A program made the translations under genes and the position numbers. From Kofleriaceae bacterium (GTDB lineage: Bacteria; Myxococcota_A; Polyangia; Haliangiales; Haliangiaceae), in assembly GCA_018058095.1 (NCBI GenBank), contig JAGPCO010000003.1, positions 1 through 32,098 on the forward strand: DNA of 32,098 bases, written 5' to 3'. The notes beneath the pieces are model-generated. The model had not been told where the DNA came from, made no database searches, and saw only the letters and a list, made by a program, of their open reading frames with translations. Positions 1 through 10,384 of this stretch are shown piece by piece. The number at the start of each line of letters is the position of its first letter. The first letter of the stretch is position 1.

Positions 1-112
<112 letters not shown>

Positions 113-177
113 ACGGGTTGCCAAGGTTGCGATCTGAGAGGCTCAGTGCTGGGAGATCACCGACGGTGGCAATCCGT

Positions 178-259
178 CCCCGCTGACCGCTGCCGCTGAC
201 CGCTGCCGCTGCCGCTGACGGCTGACCGCTGACCGGTGCCGGTGCCGGTGCCGGTGCCC
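178..259. repeat. Degenerate CCGCTG/ACCGCTG and GGTGCC hexamer repeats
   Basis: A run of CCGCTG and ACCGCTG units is followed by four GGTGCC units (about 235-258). It is the second of three low-complexity blocks in the first 800 bases. The segments between the blocks (113-177 and 260-574) show no convincing gene; open frames there are long only because of GC content. Confidence 0.85.
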
Positions 260-571
260 AGCACCAGCACCCCAGCTCGCGCTCCACGCTCGGCGCCGGC
301 GATGGCACGCATGGTCCGCAGGTTGCCGCCGGGCGGGGGTGACGCGGAGGCAACGGGTCCCTCAGTCGCGAGTTCCGCGGGCCCCCGCTCGGGCGTCATC
401 GACTGCGTCACCCTTCGCCCCGCACCTGGGCCCCAGCCTCTAGGCAGCCCGCGGATGTCTGAGCGGATGAGGGACCCTTGCCGAAGCGGCAGGACCCGCG
501 CCCGGCGGCGTGGGAGATCTGCACGGGGGGCCGACGTGGATCTGCGAGGGTCTACCCCCGTACAGCGGCAG

Positions 572-771
572 CGGCAGGTGCAGCAACAGCAGCAGGTGCA
601 GCAACAGCGGCAGGTTCAGCAACAGCAGCGGGTTCAGCGCCAGCCGCAGCCACAGCCACAGCAGGAACAGCAGCAGCAGCAGGAACAGCAGCAGCAGCGG
701 GAACAGGAACAGCAGCGAGAACAGGGACAGCAGCGGGAACAGGAACAGCAGCGGGAACAGGAACAGCTACC
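572..771. repeat. CAG-rich repeat with about 18-bp higher-order units
   Basis: CAGCAG, CAGGAA and CAGCGG words recur in units of about 18 bp, most regular at 700-765. Every frame is open and would give Gln-, Ala- or Ser-rich peptides in one direction or Val/Ala-rich ones in the other, so no coding claim is made. The flanking stretch 772-885 shows nothing recognisable. Confidence 0.8.
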
Positions 772-885
772 GCGACCGGAGCGTTGCCGCAGCTCTCCAC
801 CTCGGACCGAACCGTGCGAGAGCGGCGTGACAACCGAGCGACCTGCGCGGGGCTGGGGTTCAGCCTCGCGGAGGGAGCTCAGGCG

Positions 886-919
886 CGGCCGCGCTGACGC
901 GGGTCGAGGCGGTCGCGCA
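886..919. repeat. 34-bp copy of the dppC 3' end, left member
   Basis: This 34-bp segment matches 1435-1468 at 33 of 34 positions by eye. The right member encodes the C-terminal [11 protein letters not shown] of DppC on the minus strand, and the left member still reads that peptide. The two copies bracket the Cys-rich lipoprotein gene. This resembles, on a small scale, the larger duplications around the two inserts further right. Confidence 0.75.
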
Positions 920-928
920 CGTCGTCGA

Positions 929-1309
929 CTACTCGCCGCCGGTGATGTCGCCGCGGCAGCCGCCGCCGCTGCAGGAGGCGACGCAGGTGTCGCTGCCCAG
1001 GCAGGTCTGGGTGCAGCCACCACCCGGGCACGACATCACGCAGGTCGCGCCGATGGCGCACGACTGATCACAGCCGACGCCGTCGCACACGAAGGTGCAG
1101 TCGGCCCCGGCCACGCAGTGCTGGGCGCAGTCACCGCCGCTGCACGTGCTGCTGCAGTCGACGTCGCACTCCTGCGCGCACCCGCCGTCGGGGCAGCTGG
1201 TGGCGCAGGCCACACCGGTCGAGGCCAGGCAGGGTGGCGCGTCCTCGCCGCCCCCACAGGCGGCGGTCGAGCTCATCGTCAGCAGGAGCAGCAGGCCGGC
1301 CGCGCGCAT
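929..1309 (-). CDS. Small Cys-rich secreted lipoprotein
   Basis: The 126-residue product starts with a hydrophobic signal ([13 protein letters not shown]), with Cys18 as the likely lipidated residue. The mature part is a series of short Cys-rich units of the form C-x3-C-x-GG-x-C, about one every 13-14 residues, with roughly two dozen cysteines. Such a protein is presumably exported and disulfide-bonded; its function is unknown. It is encoded on the same strand as dppC, 118 bp downstream of it. The 34-bp dppC 3'-end repeats on either side suggest that the gene arrived in, or was left behind by, a local rearrangement. No enzyme motif is visible. Confidence 0.75.
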   Translation of the reverse strand: MRAAGLLLLLTMSSTAACGGGEDAPPCLASTGVACATSCPDGGCAQECDVDCSSTCSGGDCAQHCVAGADCTFVCDGVGCDQSCAIGATCVMSCPGGGCTQTCLGSDTCVASCSGGGCRGDITGGE

Positions 1310-1427
1310 CGCCCCATCGTAGCCCGAGCGTCGAGCTGGCCAAGTCCAGCGCCGACCCGGCGCCGCGGCAGATCGTCGCGCGCGCGGGGCGGGTGCGCGT
1401 CAGAGAACGTCTGAGCGCGCCGGCCCG

Positions 1428-3031
<1,604 letters not shown>

Positions 3032-3047
3032 GCCGCTGGCCCGACCG

Positions 3048-3090
3048 GGCCTAGCATGGGCGCGGCGCCGGCAGCCTGTCACGCTAGGCC
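3048..3090. other. Inverted repeat downstream of the insert 1 genes
   Basis: GGCCTAGC (3048-3055) and GCTAGGCC (3083-3090) form a perfect 8-bp inverted repeat with a 27-bp spacer. It lies between the last minus-strand gene of insert 1 and the junction with the truncated dppB. It could be a weak terminator hairpin or a recombination-related structure. There is no T-run and no match to an integron attC consensus. Confidence 0.4.
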
Positions 3091-3134
3091 AGGGCGAGGA
3101 CATACTCTCTTCCGCTCTGCCCCGGCGAACGCCG

Positions 3135-3527
3135 TTAGAAGCGGATGTCGTGCAACGAACCATCGATGTAACAGGTCGCTCGATCAACAAGCAGTTCCCG
3201 CTCCGGCCCCGCTCCCCGGATGTGCCAGGTCTCGCTCTCGAGGCCCCCATCGCAATCTCCGCGACAGATCGAGTTCAAGCAGATGGTCGCTCGAACTGGC
3301 AGCTCCCTGCGGTCACCGACGTTGTCGATCCACTGAAGGAAGATGCCATCTTCGCGAATCCGACCTTCAGCAACGAACTTTCGAATCTCGAAGCGGCCTT
3401 GCCACACATCCTGTGTCTCGAGGTCCAGGACTTCCCACTCGACATCCCCAGTTGCCACGACTTCGACGAGTCGGTCATCACAACCTTCCATCGCCAATAG
3501 CATCAACAGAGCGTACACCCCCCTCAC
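3135..3527 (-). CDS. Small putative lipoprotein, third gene of insert 1
   Basis: The proposed GTG start overlaps the stop of the metalloprotease gene as GTGA, which suggests translational coupling. An in-frame ATG at 3545 is an alternative. The 130-residue product begins with a short hydrophobic segment ending in Cys (MLLAMEGC), a poor but possible lipobox. The mature part contains paired cysteines (CLNSIC, CDGG) and ends HDIRF. No family is recognised. The third gene of insert 2 occupies the same place and also begins with a putative lipoprotein signal followed by acidic residues, but clear similarity between the two is not visible. A partner or anchor role for the protease is inference from position only. 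Confidence 0.65.
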   Translation of the reverse strand: MRGVYALLMLLAMEGCDDRLVEVVATGDVEWEVLDLETQDVWQGRFEIRKFVAEGRIREDGIFLQWIDNVGDRRELPVRATICLNSICRGDCDGGLESETWHIRGAGPERELLVDRATCYIDGSLHDIRF

Positions 3528-5218
3528 CACCAACGCACCGCCCATGCACGCAGTGCCCCTGTGCAGTGACCGAAGAAGCAAGACCTTTCCGTAGAAAGCA
3601 CAGGGGCTGAGTAACCAGCAGTCGTAGTATTCCAGATGTCGCCGGTGCCAACCCAAGTGGACCCGGTTGCACTCATAGAGTAGGAGAAGATACCGCCAAT
3701 GCCCTGACGAAGTGCTAAGCGATACGTTTGATCGTGTTCAAACCAAACTATACTGGGGGACTCATCCGTGTAGAAAGGATGTTGGTAGGTTGTGCCAATT
3801 GCGACCGCCCCGGCGGCAGTCACACCAAACTCAGTCCACAAGAGAGAATCACTTGTAGAGTGATAGGCAAACCTGCAACCGCTTGCTGCGTTGCGACAAG
3901 CAAGCGATGGTGCGGAGCTTGCCTTTGCCGAGAGGAGGGATCCAACAATCGACGTCCCATCAGTATTCATCGTGACAAGTCGAATGCGGTCTTCCTGCAG
4001 CGCGTTTCCGCTTCCGTCCGGAGATGCGTAGGCGTAAATGAAGCGTTGACTATATGGATCATAGGCAACTGTCACACCATATCTCCATGTGAAATTCGCA
4101 GAACAGTACTCACTTCCAAACGAAACGCCACTGTCTGTACTTAGGCGATAGCAGATCGTGTTCCGGTCAGACATGTTTGCGTATCTTGTACTCAACCTTC
4201 GTTGATATACCGCGATCGCTCTTCCTGTGGATGGCTGTATTGCAACTGCACCGGGGACCTGTTGGTGTGAGCTTTGATTTGGTGAGAAGGCGAAAACGCT
4301 TGTGAGTGCATTATCGTTCTGTATGAATTTCGCACTAACAACCTGACGATTTGTTGGTTGGCGGCGAAACCAGCTCAAAGAAGTCCATGCATAGTTCTGG
4401 GATGCGCCCGGGCGATGCAACATAGGGATCGCGAGTGGAGTGCCTGTGACCCAGGCACTTCCGTTCCAGTCACGCCTTGTGGCCACAGCGGTGGCAGCCC
4501 TGTTTCCATAGGCGTTCATGAGCCTGTGCTTGTCCCACTCGCGAAGGACGCGTCCGAACGAGATCCCTCCACCGCGCATCACAGAGAGCTCGTCGGTTCG
4601 GCCGAGAGGAGCGCACTCTTCGATGTCACTATGGTGGAATCCAAACGTATGTCCGATCTCATGAACGAGAACACTGGTCACATCCGGATAAACATTCTCA
4701 GTTGCAAACTGCCATGGAATAGGTGTAGTGCACTGATCCGAGTTGTCGTTGAAGAATTTCCGAAGCCAGACGACCCCACATTCGACAATGTCATCTCCGT
4801 TGTTGTCGTAAGGATGGGCTTGGGCGATCGTACCGTTGAGTCCGTCGCATAGGAGGTCCCCGGCGACGATGTTGATCGCGTCCTGGACGCAACCGCCGTT
4901 AGACGCCTGCGTTCCTCGGTAGCGTAGTAGAAATCGTGCACCGGACTGTTCATTCCAGATCGAAATCGCTTGTTGAAGTGCTCGTTCAGTGAGTGTTGGA
5001 TTGAATCCAAGCCGTGCTGCAACGCCATAGGTGGCGCCGCTTGCGAGCCAGACGTCAACAATCCGGCCGCCACCAGAGGTCTGCCACTTAGGAGCGACGC
5101 AACTCGCAGGAACCTGTCCATGACTCAACCTGGGCCATACGAGGTGAACGAGCAGCGCGGCGATGACCAAAGCCGGACGGATCCAGAAGATCGACGGTGA
5201 AGCGAATCGGTTTTGCAC
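3524..5218 (-). CDS. Secreted matrixin-like zinc metalloprotease with propeller-like C-terminus
   Basis: The 564-residue product has an N-terminal hydrophobic export signal (about residues 12-30). The zinc motif HEIGHTFGFHH spans residues 186-196: ligands His186, His190 and His196, catalytic Glu187, and Gly193, the HExxHxxGxxH pattern of matrixins/metzincins. Met214 in the following LSVMRGGG is a candidate Met-turn. Residues about 240-564 form a repetitive, beta-rich region with strands such as GVTVAYDPYSQRFIYAY, probably a propeller. The GTG start is supported by AGGAG seven bases upstream, and it begins one base after the lipoprotein gene. The protein should hydrolyse extracellular proteins; the target is unknown. 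Codon use is less GC-biased than in the flanking genes. A homologue lies in insert 2. Confidence 0.88.
   Translation of the reverse strand: MQNRFASPSIFWIRPALVIAALLVHLVWPRLSHGQVPASCVAPKWQTSGGGRIVDVWLASGATYGVAARLGFNPTLTERALQQAISIWNEQSGARFLLRYRGTQASNGGCVQDAINIVAGDLLCDGLNGTIAQAHPYDNNGDDIVECGVVWLRKFFNDNSDQCTTPIPWQFATENVYPDVTSVLVHEIGHTFGFHHSDIEECAPLGRTDELSVMRGGGISFGRVLREWDKHRLMNAYGNRAATAVATRRDWNGSAWVTGTPLAIPMLHRPGASQNYAWTSLSWFRRQPTNRQVVSAKFIQNDNALTSVFAFSPNQSSHQQVPGAVAIQPSTGRAIAVYQRRLSTRYANMSDRNTICYRLSTDSGVSFGSEYCSANFTWRYGVTVAYDPYSQRFIYAYASPDGSGNALQEDRIRLVTMNTDGTSIVGSLLSAKASSAPSLACRNAASGCRFAYHSTSDSLLWTEFGVTAAGAVAIGTTYQHPFYTDESPSIVWFEHDQTYRLALRQGIGGIFSYSMSATGSTWVGTGDIWNTTTAGYSAPVLSTERSCFFGHCTGALRAWAVRWW
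4631..4663 (-). other. Zinc-binding HExxHxxGxxH motif of the intact protease
   Basis: The minus-strand codons read H-E-I-G-H-T-F-G-F-H-H. All three zinc-ligand histidines and the catalytic glutamate are present. The aligned stretch in the second protease (10888-10920) has Ser in place of the first His. Confidence 0.9.
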
Positions 5219-5219
5219 T

Positions 5220-5930
5220 CTATTCTCCTACCGCTAGAGTCCGCGTGAGCTGGGAGGCATCCAGGGCCGTGCCCGCGACTCGGAGTAGGTATGGCGGATC
5301 TGTCGACATCTCGAGTGCGTGGTCAACCCCCGTTCCAATTCCTATGAGGTAGACTCTACCAGTCCGCAATGCCGGTGCGTGTCGATGCCAGTCTGTTTCA
5401 ACAGGACTTGACAGTCTGCCGCTATTTGTGACCGCATCAGGAACTGTTCCGCGAATAGGGTGTAGTACCTCCAAATGAACTCGAGTTTGACCCGGGCCAA
5501 GGGGGGTGGGTGCTGAGACTTCTTCGAGCCGCTCAATTCGCGCTATGGCGATATGGGGACTGAGCCGTATCCCACGCAGAAGAAGGGAGATTATCGAGTC
5601 CGCGCTTCTAGGGTCGGATCGTTCTGAGGTCTCGGGCGCTTCGGTGCTTGCCTCCAGTGCCGGCTCAGAAACGACGTCAAGTACCACAACTTGCTCAACC
5701 GGCGTCATTGGTGCGAGTCGTGCATCGGCACCGGAGAGGTCAGCGTCTTCAGCATCTTCTTCGTGCTGCCTTGCGTCCCAGTGCGCGTCAAATAGATTTG
5801 CGGACTGTTGTGCCAGGGAACGCTCAGGCTGCCGGCTGCTGTCGTCACTGCTGCCTTCCGATGAGCAGGCCACGATGAGCGTGATGAGTGCACCAAGCGG
5901 CAACAGCCCCAATTGCCAGGATCCATACAT
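5220..5930 (-). CDS. Lipoprotein A of insert 1
   Basis: This 236-residue product starts with [22 protein letters not shown], a good lipoprotein signal with Cys22. A long acidic, low-complexity stretch follows (about residues 23-110), then a compact domain (about 113-236) with alternating hydrophobic strands: [38 protein letters not shown] lies about five bases before the ATG. It is the first gene of the module, one base ahead of the protease. The first gene of insert 2 has the same layout and weakly similar strands. Function is not recognised. It may anchor, chaperone or inhibit the protease, but nothing in the sequence proves this. Confidence 0.8.
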   Translation of the reverse strand: MYGSWQLGLLPLGALITLIVACSSEGSSDDSSRQPERSLAQQSANLFDAHWDARQHEEDAEDADLSGADARLAPMTPVEQVVVLDVVSEPALEASTEAPETSERSDPRSADSIISLLLRGIRLSPHIAIARIERLEEVSAPTPLGPGQTRVHLEVLHPIRGTVPDAVTNSGRLSSPVETDWHRHAPALRTGRVYLIGIGTGVDHALEMSTDPPYLLRVAGTALDASQLTRTLAVGE

Positions 5931-6054
5931 CTATCCCTGATAACTGCATAGGCCCCGTACCTGCAACAGGAAAAGCTGGAAGTCCTCGCCCCGCCCGCCC
6001 TGCCCCGTGGCTTGACGTGGCGTCGCTCTGGCTGGCCAGTGTCGCCGACCGAAG

Positions 6055-7088
<1,034 letters not shown>

Positions 7089-7162
7089 CGGTCGTCGCCG
7101 CGATCGCCTTTGTCAACTTCCGCGGGCCTGGCCCCTCGCGGGGTCGGCCTGTATCGTGAGGC

Positions 7163-7759
7163 GTGCGGTTCGTGGCCACCGAGTGGACGACGGCGTGTCC
7201 AGCCTGCGTCCACCCGATCGCGTTGCGCCGGCTCGACGGCGCCGCACCGTGCCCAGGCTGCGGCCGCGCGGTCGAGCTGCCGCCCGGCGCGCGGCGCGAG
7301 CTGCTGCGCCACTGCGCCGGAGCGGCCGGGCGCACGCCACGACCCCGCGCCAAGGTCGCGCACGGGGTCACCTGTGTCGCCGGCGCCGCACCGGCGGCCT
7401 GCCCTCGCTGCCGCCAGCCCGTGCGGCCCGGTGCGCCCGCCGCAGGGGCCCAGGACGCCGCCGCGCCGGCGTGGTGGGTCGTGTGCGAAGCGTGTCAGCT
7501 CCAGGTCGAGCGCTGGCCCCACGGCGCCGACGATGCGGGCGTTCGCGCCACCATCACCATCGACGTCCTGGCCGCGCCGGCCGGGGTCGTGCAGGCCCTG
7601 TCCTGCGCGCGTTGTGCGGGCGCGTTGACGATCACGCCGGGGTCGGCCACCGACCCGGCGATCGCGGTGTGCGCCTTCTGCGGGCAGTGGCACCGCCTGC
7701 TCCAGCCGGTAGCGGGCCATGCCCCCTGTCCGCAACTGTGGCTTGGCTTCGACGACTGA
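7163..7759 (+). CDS. Zinc-ribbon protein with six CxxC pairs
   Basis: This 198-residue soluble protein starts at GTG. It has six CxxC knuckles in order: CPAC, CPGC, CPRC, CEAC, CARC and CAFC. They probably pair into three zinc ribbons, near residues 12-33, 75-105 and 148-172. There is no signal peptide and no recognisable enzyme domain. A role in protein or nucleic-acid binding is a generic expectation only. It is transcribed divergently from dppB and lies 53 bp before the cupin gene, so the two may share a transcript. Confidence 0.75.
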   Translation: MRFVATEWTTACPACVHPIALRRLDGAAPCPGCGRAVELPPGARRELLRHCAGAAGRTPRPRAKVAHGVTCVAGAAPAACPRCRQPVRPGAPAAGAQDAAAPAWWVVCEACQLQVERWPHGADDAGVRATITIDVLAAPAGVVQALSCARCAGALTITPGSATDPAIAVCAFCGQWHRLLQPVAGHAPCPQLWLGFDD

Positions 7760-7812
7760 CGGGTGACGGCGAGGAGATGCCTTACGATGGGCGCCTTCAC
7801 CCAGGAGCCCCC

Positions 7813-8364
7813 ATGCCGCCCCGTCCGCCCTGCATCGTCGCCAGCCGCGACGTCCCCGCCCGCGCCCACGTCTACCCCGGGAGCACCGAGGCCATGGGGC
7901 CGGTGTGGCGGATCGGCCACGCCGCCGGCCTGGTCCGCATCGGCATCAACCTGCAGCGCCTGCCGCCGGGCACCCGGTCGTCATGGCCACACGCCGAGTC
8001 CGACGAGGAGGAGTTCGTGTACGTGCTCGAGGGCGAGGTGCAGGCGTGGATCGACGGCGAGCTTCATTCCATGACCGTGGGCGACCTGGCCGCGTTCCCG
8101 GCCGGGACCGGGATCAGCCACTGCTTCATCAACAACGGCAACACCGACGCCTTGCTGCTGGTGGGTGGCGAGGCGGCGCGGCCGAGCAACCGCATCGTCT
8201 ACCCGCTGCACCCGTCGCGGCGCGCCGACCTCGACCCGTCCGAGTGGTGGGGCGACGCGCCGGCGCGGCCGCTGGGTGGGCACGACGGGCTGCCCGACGC
8301 CGCCAGGTCGCCGGCGTCAGCCCCCGGCGCGGCTACGGGTGCGGCGTCGGGCGGATCGGCGTGA
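7813..8364 (+). CDS. Cupin-domain protein
   Basis: This 183-residue protein has a single cupin barrel at about residues 40-125. The metal-binding signature can be followed: a first His (WPHAESDEEEFVYVLEGEVQAWIDG), then the second motif GDLAAFPAGTGISHCFIN. Start choice is supported by CAGGAG just upstream of the ATG. Cupins of this form are often small-molecule isomerases, oxygenases or sugar-binding proteins; the substrate cannot be read from sequence. The last 14 or so codons (Ala/Gly/Ser-rich) lie in the duplicated host segment and overlap, in antisense, the 3' end of the beta-helix gene fragment. The C-terminus may therefore be recombination-derived. Confidence 0.85.
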   Translation: MPPRPPCIVASRDVPARAHVYPGSTEAMGPVWRIGHAAGLVRIGINLQRLPPGTRSSWPHAESDEEEFVYVLEGEVQAWIDGELHSMTVGDLAAFPAGTGISHCFINNGNTDALLLVGGEAARPSNRIVYPLHPSRRADLDPSEWWGDAPARPLGGHDGLPDAARSPASAPGAATGAASGGSA

Positions 8365-9566
8365 TGGCGCAGGCGCCGGTGCAGCGCACGCCGCGGCTGG
8401 CCTCGGCGGTGTCGCTGGTGCCCCAGTAGTTGTCGGTCATCGGCACGGCGCCGAGCTCGTGGGCCGAGCGGACCTGGCGCCCCTCGGCGGCCGCGCCGTT
8501 GCCGACGACGTTGTTGCCGGTGACCACGGTGTCCGGGGACAGGGGCAGCGCCACGTCGTCCGCGGCCAGCCGCCAGCCCGACGGGCAGGTCGGGTCGAGG
8601 CCCCAGGCCGACGGGCCGCGGCCCGGCTCGATCACCAGCGCCTCGAGGGCGTTGTCGCGCAGGTCCGACGCGGTGATCTGCATCGGGATGTGCGGCCCGC
8701 CGACCCAGATGCCGGCGCCGCCGTTACCCGCCACCTCGCAGCCGGTGACGACCGGGTCGGGCGGGTAGTACACGACGCGGACCAGCGGCTGCTCGATCGG
8801 CGACTGCGACGGCACGTAGCAGGGGCCGAGGCCGGCCGGGTTGGTGGCCCGCACCACCAGGCCGTGCCGGTCGTTGTTGACCAGGGCCGAGTCGAGGATC
8901 TCGAGCGGGCCGGCCTCCTCCACCACCAGGCCATCGGCGATGGCGCCGTCGATGCGCAGGGCCGAGACGGTCCCGGTCGGCGCCTGCAGCAGCACGGCCG
9001 GCCGCGCCTCGGTCGCGCCGGTGGTGGTGGTGATCGTCAGGCCGGTCAGCTCGACCGGGGTGAGCGGCTGGCGCCGGAGCTGGTCGCGCGCCGCCGCGGA
9101 GAGGCCCTGGCCATACACCGCGACCTCGGCGCGCCGGGCCGCGCTCATGGCGCGGACGGACAGGGCCGCGCCGACGCGGTCGAACGAGACGTTGCGCAGG
9201 CGGACCCGGGTGTCGTCGAGCCCGCCGTTGCTGACCCGGATCGCCGTGCCGCCGAGGTCGACGAAGGCCGAGTCCTCGACCAGCAGGTCGACCGACGCGC
9301 CCAGGTCGCCGAACACCAGGTTGGGCCGCGGCTCGGGGGAGCCCGTCCCGGCCAGGCTGGGCAACGTGCCGATGTGGCGCCAGCTGCCGGTGGCCTCGCG
9401 CGCGAGCACCGACATGCCGGCCCGGGGGGCGTGCAGGGTCAGGCGCAAGCCGCCGGAGCCGGCGTGGAGCTGGAGCTGGGTCGCGTAGGTGTTCGGCGCC
9501 GTCAGATCGACCTCGGTCCACGGCCGGTCGGCGATCGACGACTTTGACCGCCGCCGGAGTGTCGGA
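8321..9566. repeat. Long direct repeat 2, left copy (beta-helix gene 3' part)
   Basis: This copy matches 12919-14832. From 8321 to about 9308 only two differences were found in roughly 985 bp. From about 9309 to 9566 identity drops to roughly 92%, with a 5-bp indel near 9541. Between these tracts the left copy lacks 663 bp that the right copy contains. To the right this copy ends at insert 2. Confidence 0.93.
8333..9566 (-). pseudogene. 5'-truncated, internally deleted copy of the beta-helix lipoprotein gene
   Basis: This copy retains the C-terminal beta-helix portion of the 940-residue lipoprotein encoded at 12931-15753. The signal peptide, HhH region and about the first 310 residues are gone. 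An internal 663-bp (221-codon, in-frame) segment is also missing. A 5-bp deletion near 9541 shifts the frame at the 5' border, so the frame that remains open to 9670 starts with unrelated sequence. The last roughly 310 residues match the complete copy except Gly for Ala at one site. Without an export signal it should not be functional. Confidence 0.85.
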
Positions 9567-9643
9567 GCGGTCCCGACTGGTTGGCGTCGCCCGGCGGAGA
9601 AGTTGAGGCTTGAACCATTCTGCCTTGGGTGCGAGCGTTGACC

Positions 9644-10384
9644 ATGCTCTCCACTATCGTCGTGCGGCACTTGCGTTCAAGAATAGTGCTAGTGCCGATC
9701 GCTGCCATGTGCATGGTCGGCTGCACGAGCGGCGAGGAGGCGAGAGAGAACAGCGAACTGGTCGAGACCCACGGGAATCAAGTCCCGCTCGAGGCGCAGG
9801 TCGAATGGTCCGGCGAGGGTCCGCCACCTCGCCAGTCTGAGGATGTTCCGGAGCAGTATGTCGAGCCACCACCGCTCTTGAAGGTCTGGGACCACACCGA
9901 TTTCCACGCGAGCATCCCGGCCAGCATGGATGATGGCCAACGCGTCCGAAAGGCCATCGCGGGCGCCGCCGCCATCGTGGAGGCGGTCCAGCTCACTCCT
10001 CGGGAGTCGCATCCCGACGGCGTTCGCACAACGTGGCGGTTGGAGGCCTACTTCCAGAACCCTTCTGGCGTTTCGCTTGTCGTCGGTTCGACGTTCGTAC
10101 TGCTTCAGCCGAGCCTGCCAGGGCAGGTCGGATCTATAACGTCACGAACATATTCTGGTTGGGTTGGAGCGCGCGCCGCCTTGGTGGTCGCCGCTATCGC
10201 GAGCAACGAGGTCACACTGAAGACCGGCTCACGAGGAGATCTCAACCTTATCTACTTGTTCGACAATGATAGGGCGATCTGGCGAGCGGGACCTGAGGTG
10301 TCCGCCGCACTGTTGCGTCGACTACTCACCACCACCCCAGTCGATCCGCTTCCTCCACCCTCTCCACTCAGCGAGGTTCCATGA
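9644..10384 (+). CDS. Lipoprotein A of insert 2
   Basis: The ATG at 9644 gives 246 residues beginning with a basic-then-hydrophobic signal, RSRIVLVPIAAMCMVGC, with Cys27. GTG starts at 9629 and 9662 are also in frame. An acidic, Pro-rich linker (about 28-80) is followed by a domain with strands such as AAIVEAVQLTP, TTWRLEAYFQNPSG and ARAALVVAAI. These strands are spaced much as in lipoprotein A of insert 1 ([33 protein letters not shown]). Remote homology is therefore likely but not proven. Its stop overlaps the protease start as ATGA. Function is unknown. Confidence 0.75.
   Translation: MLSTIVVRHLRSRIVLVPIAAMCMVGCTSGEEARENSELVETHGNQVPLEAQVEWSGEGPPPRQSEDVPEQYVEPPPLLKVWDHTDFHASIPASMDDGQRVRKAIAGAAAIVEAVQLTPRESHPDGVRTTWRLEAYFQNPSGVSLVVGSTFVLLQPSLPGQVGSITSRTYSGWVGARAALVVAAIASNEVTLKTGSRGDLNLIYLFDNDRAIWRAGPEVSAALLRRLLTTTPVDPLPPPSPLSEVP

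Larger units (their letters stand above)
3032..6054. other. Insert 1: lower-GC three-gene module between duplicated host sequence
   Basis: This 3,023-bp segment lies between the two long direct repeats and has no counterpart in the dppC-dppB unit. Its base composition falls visibly, to roughly the mid-50s percent GC by rough line counts, against about 70% or more in neighbouring genes. It holds three tightly packed minus-strand genes: lipoprotein A, metalloprotease, small lipoprotein C. No integrase, transposase or obvious attachment site is seen. The same gene order occurs in insert 2 (9567-12918). Confidence 0.85.

Noticed and set aside
236..1414. A 392-codon plus-strand frame with a Gln-rich middle
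   Set aside because: It passes through hexamer and CAG repeats open in every frame and overlaps the Cys-rich lipoprotein gene in antisense.
3728..4852. Two plus-strand frames inside insert 1 (138 and 164 codons)
   Set aside because: They lie antisense within the metalloprotease gene, lack ribosome sites and domains, and the minus-strand frame carries the zinc motif.
3032..6054. Integron gene cassette with attC site
   Set aside because: The inverted repeat at 3048-3090 lacks the GTTRRRY/RYYYAAC core, no integrase is present, and three genes with 850-bp host repeats do not fit a cassette.
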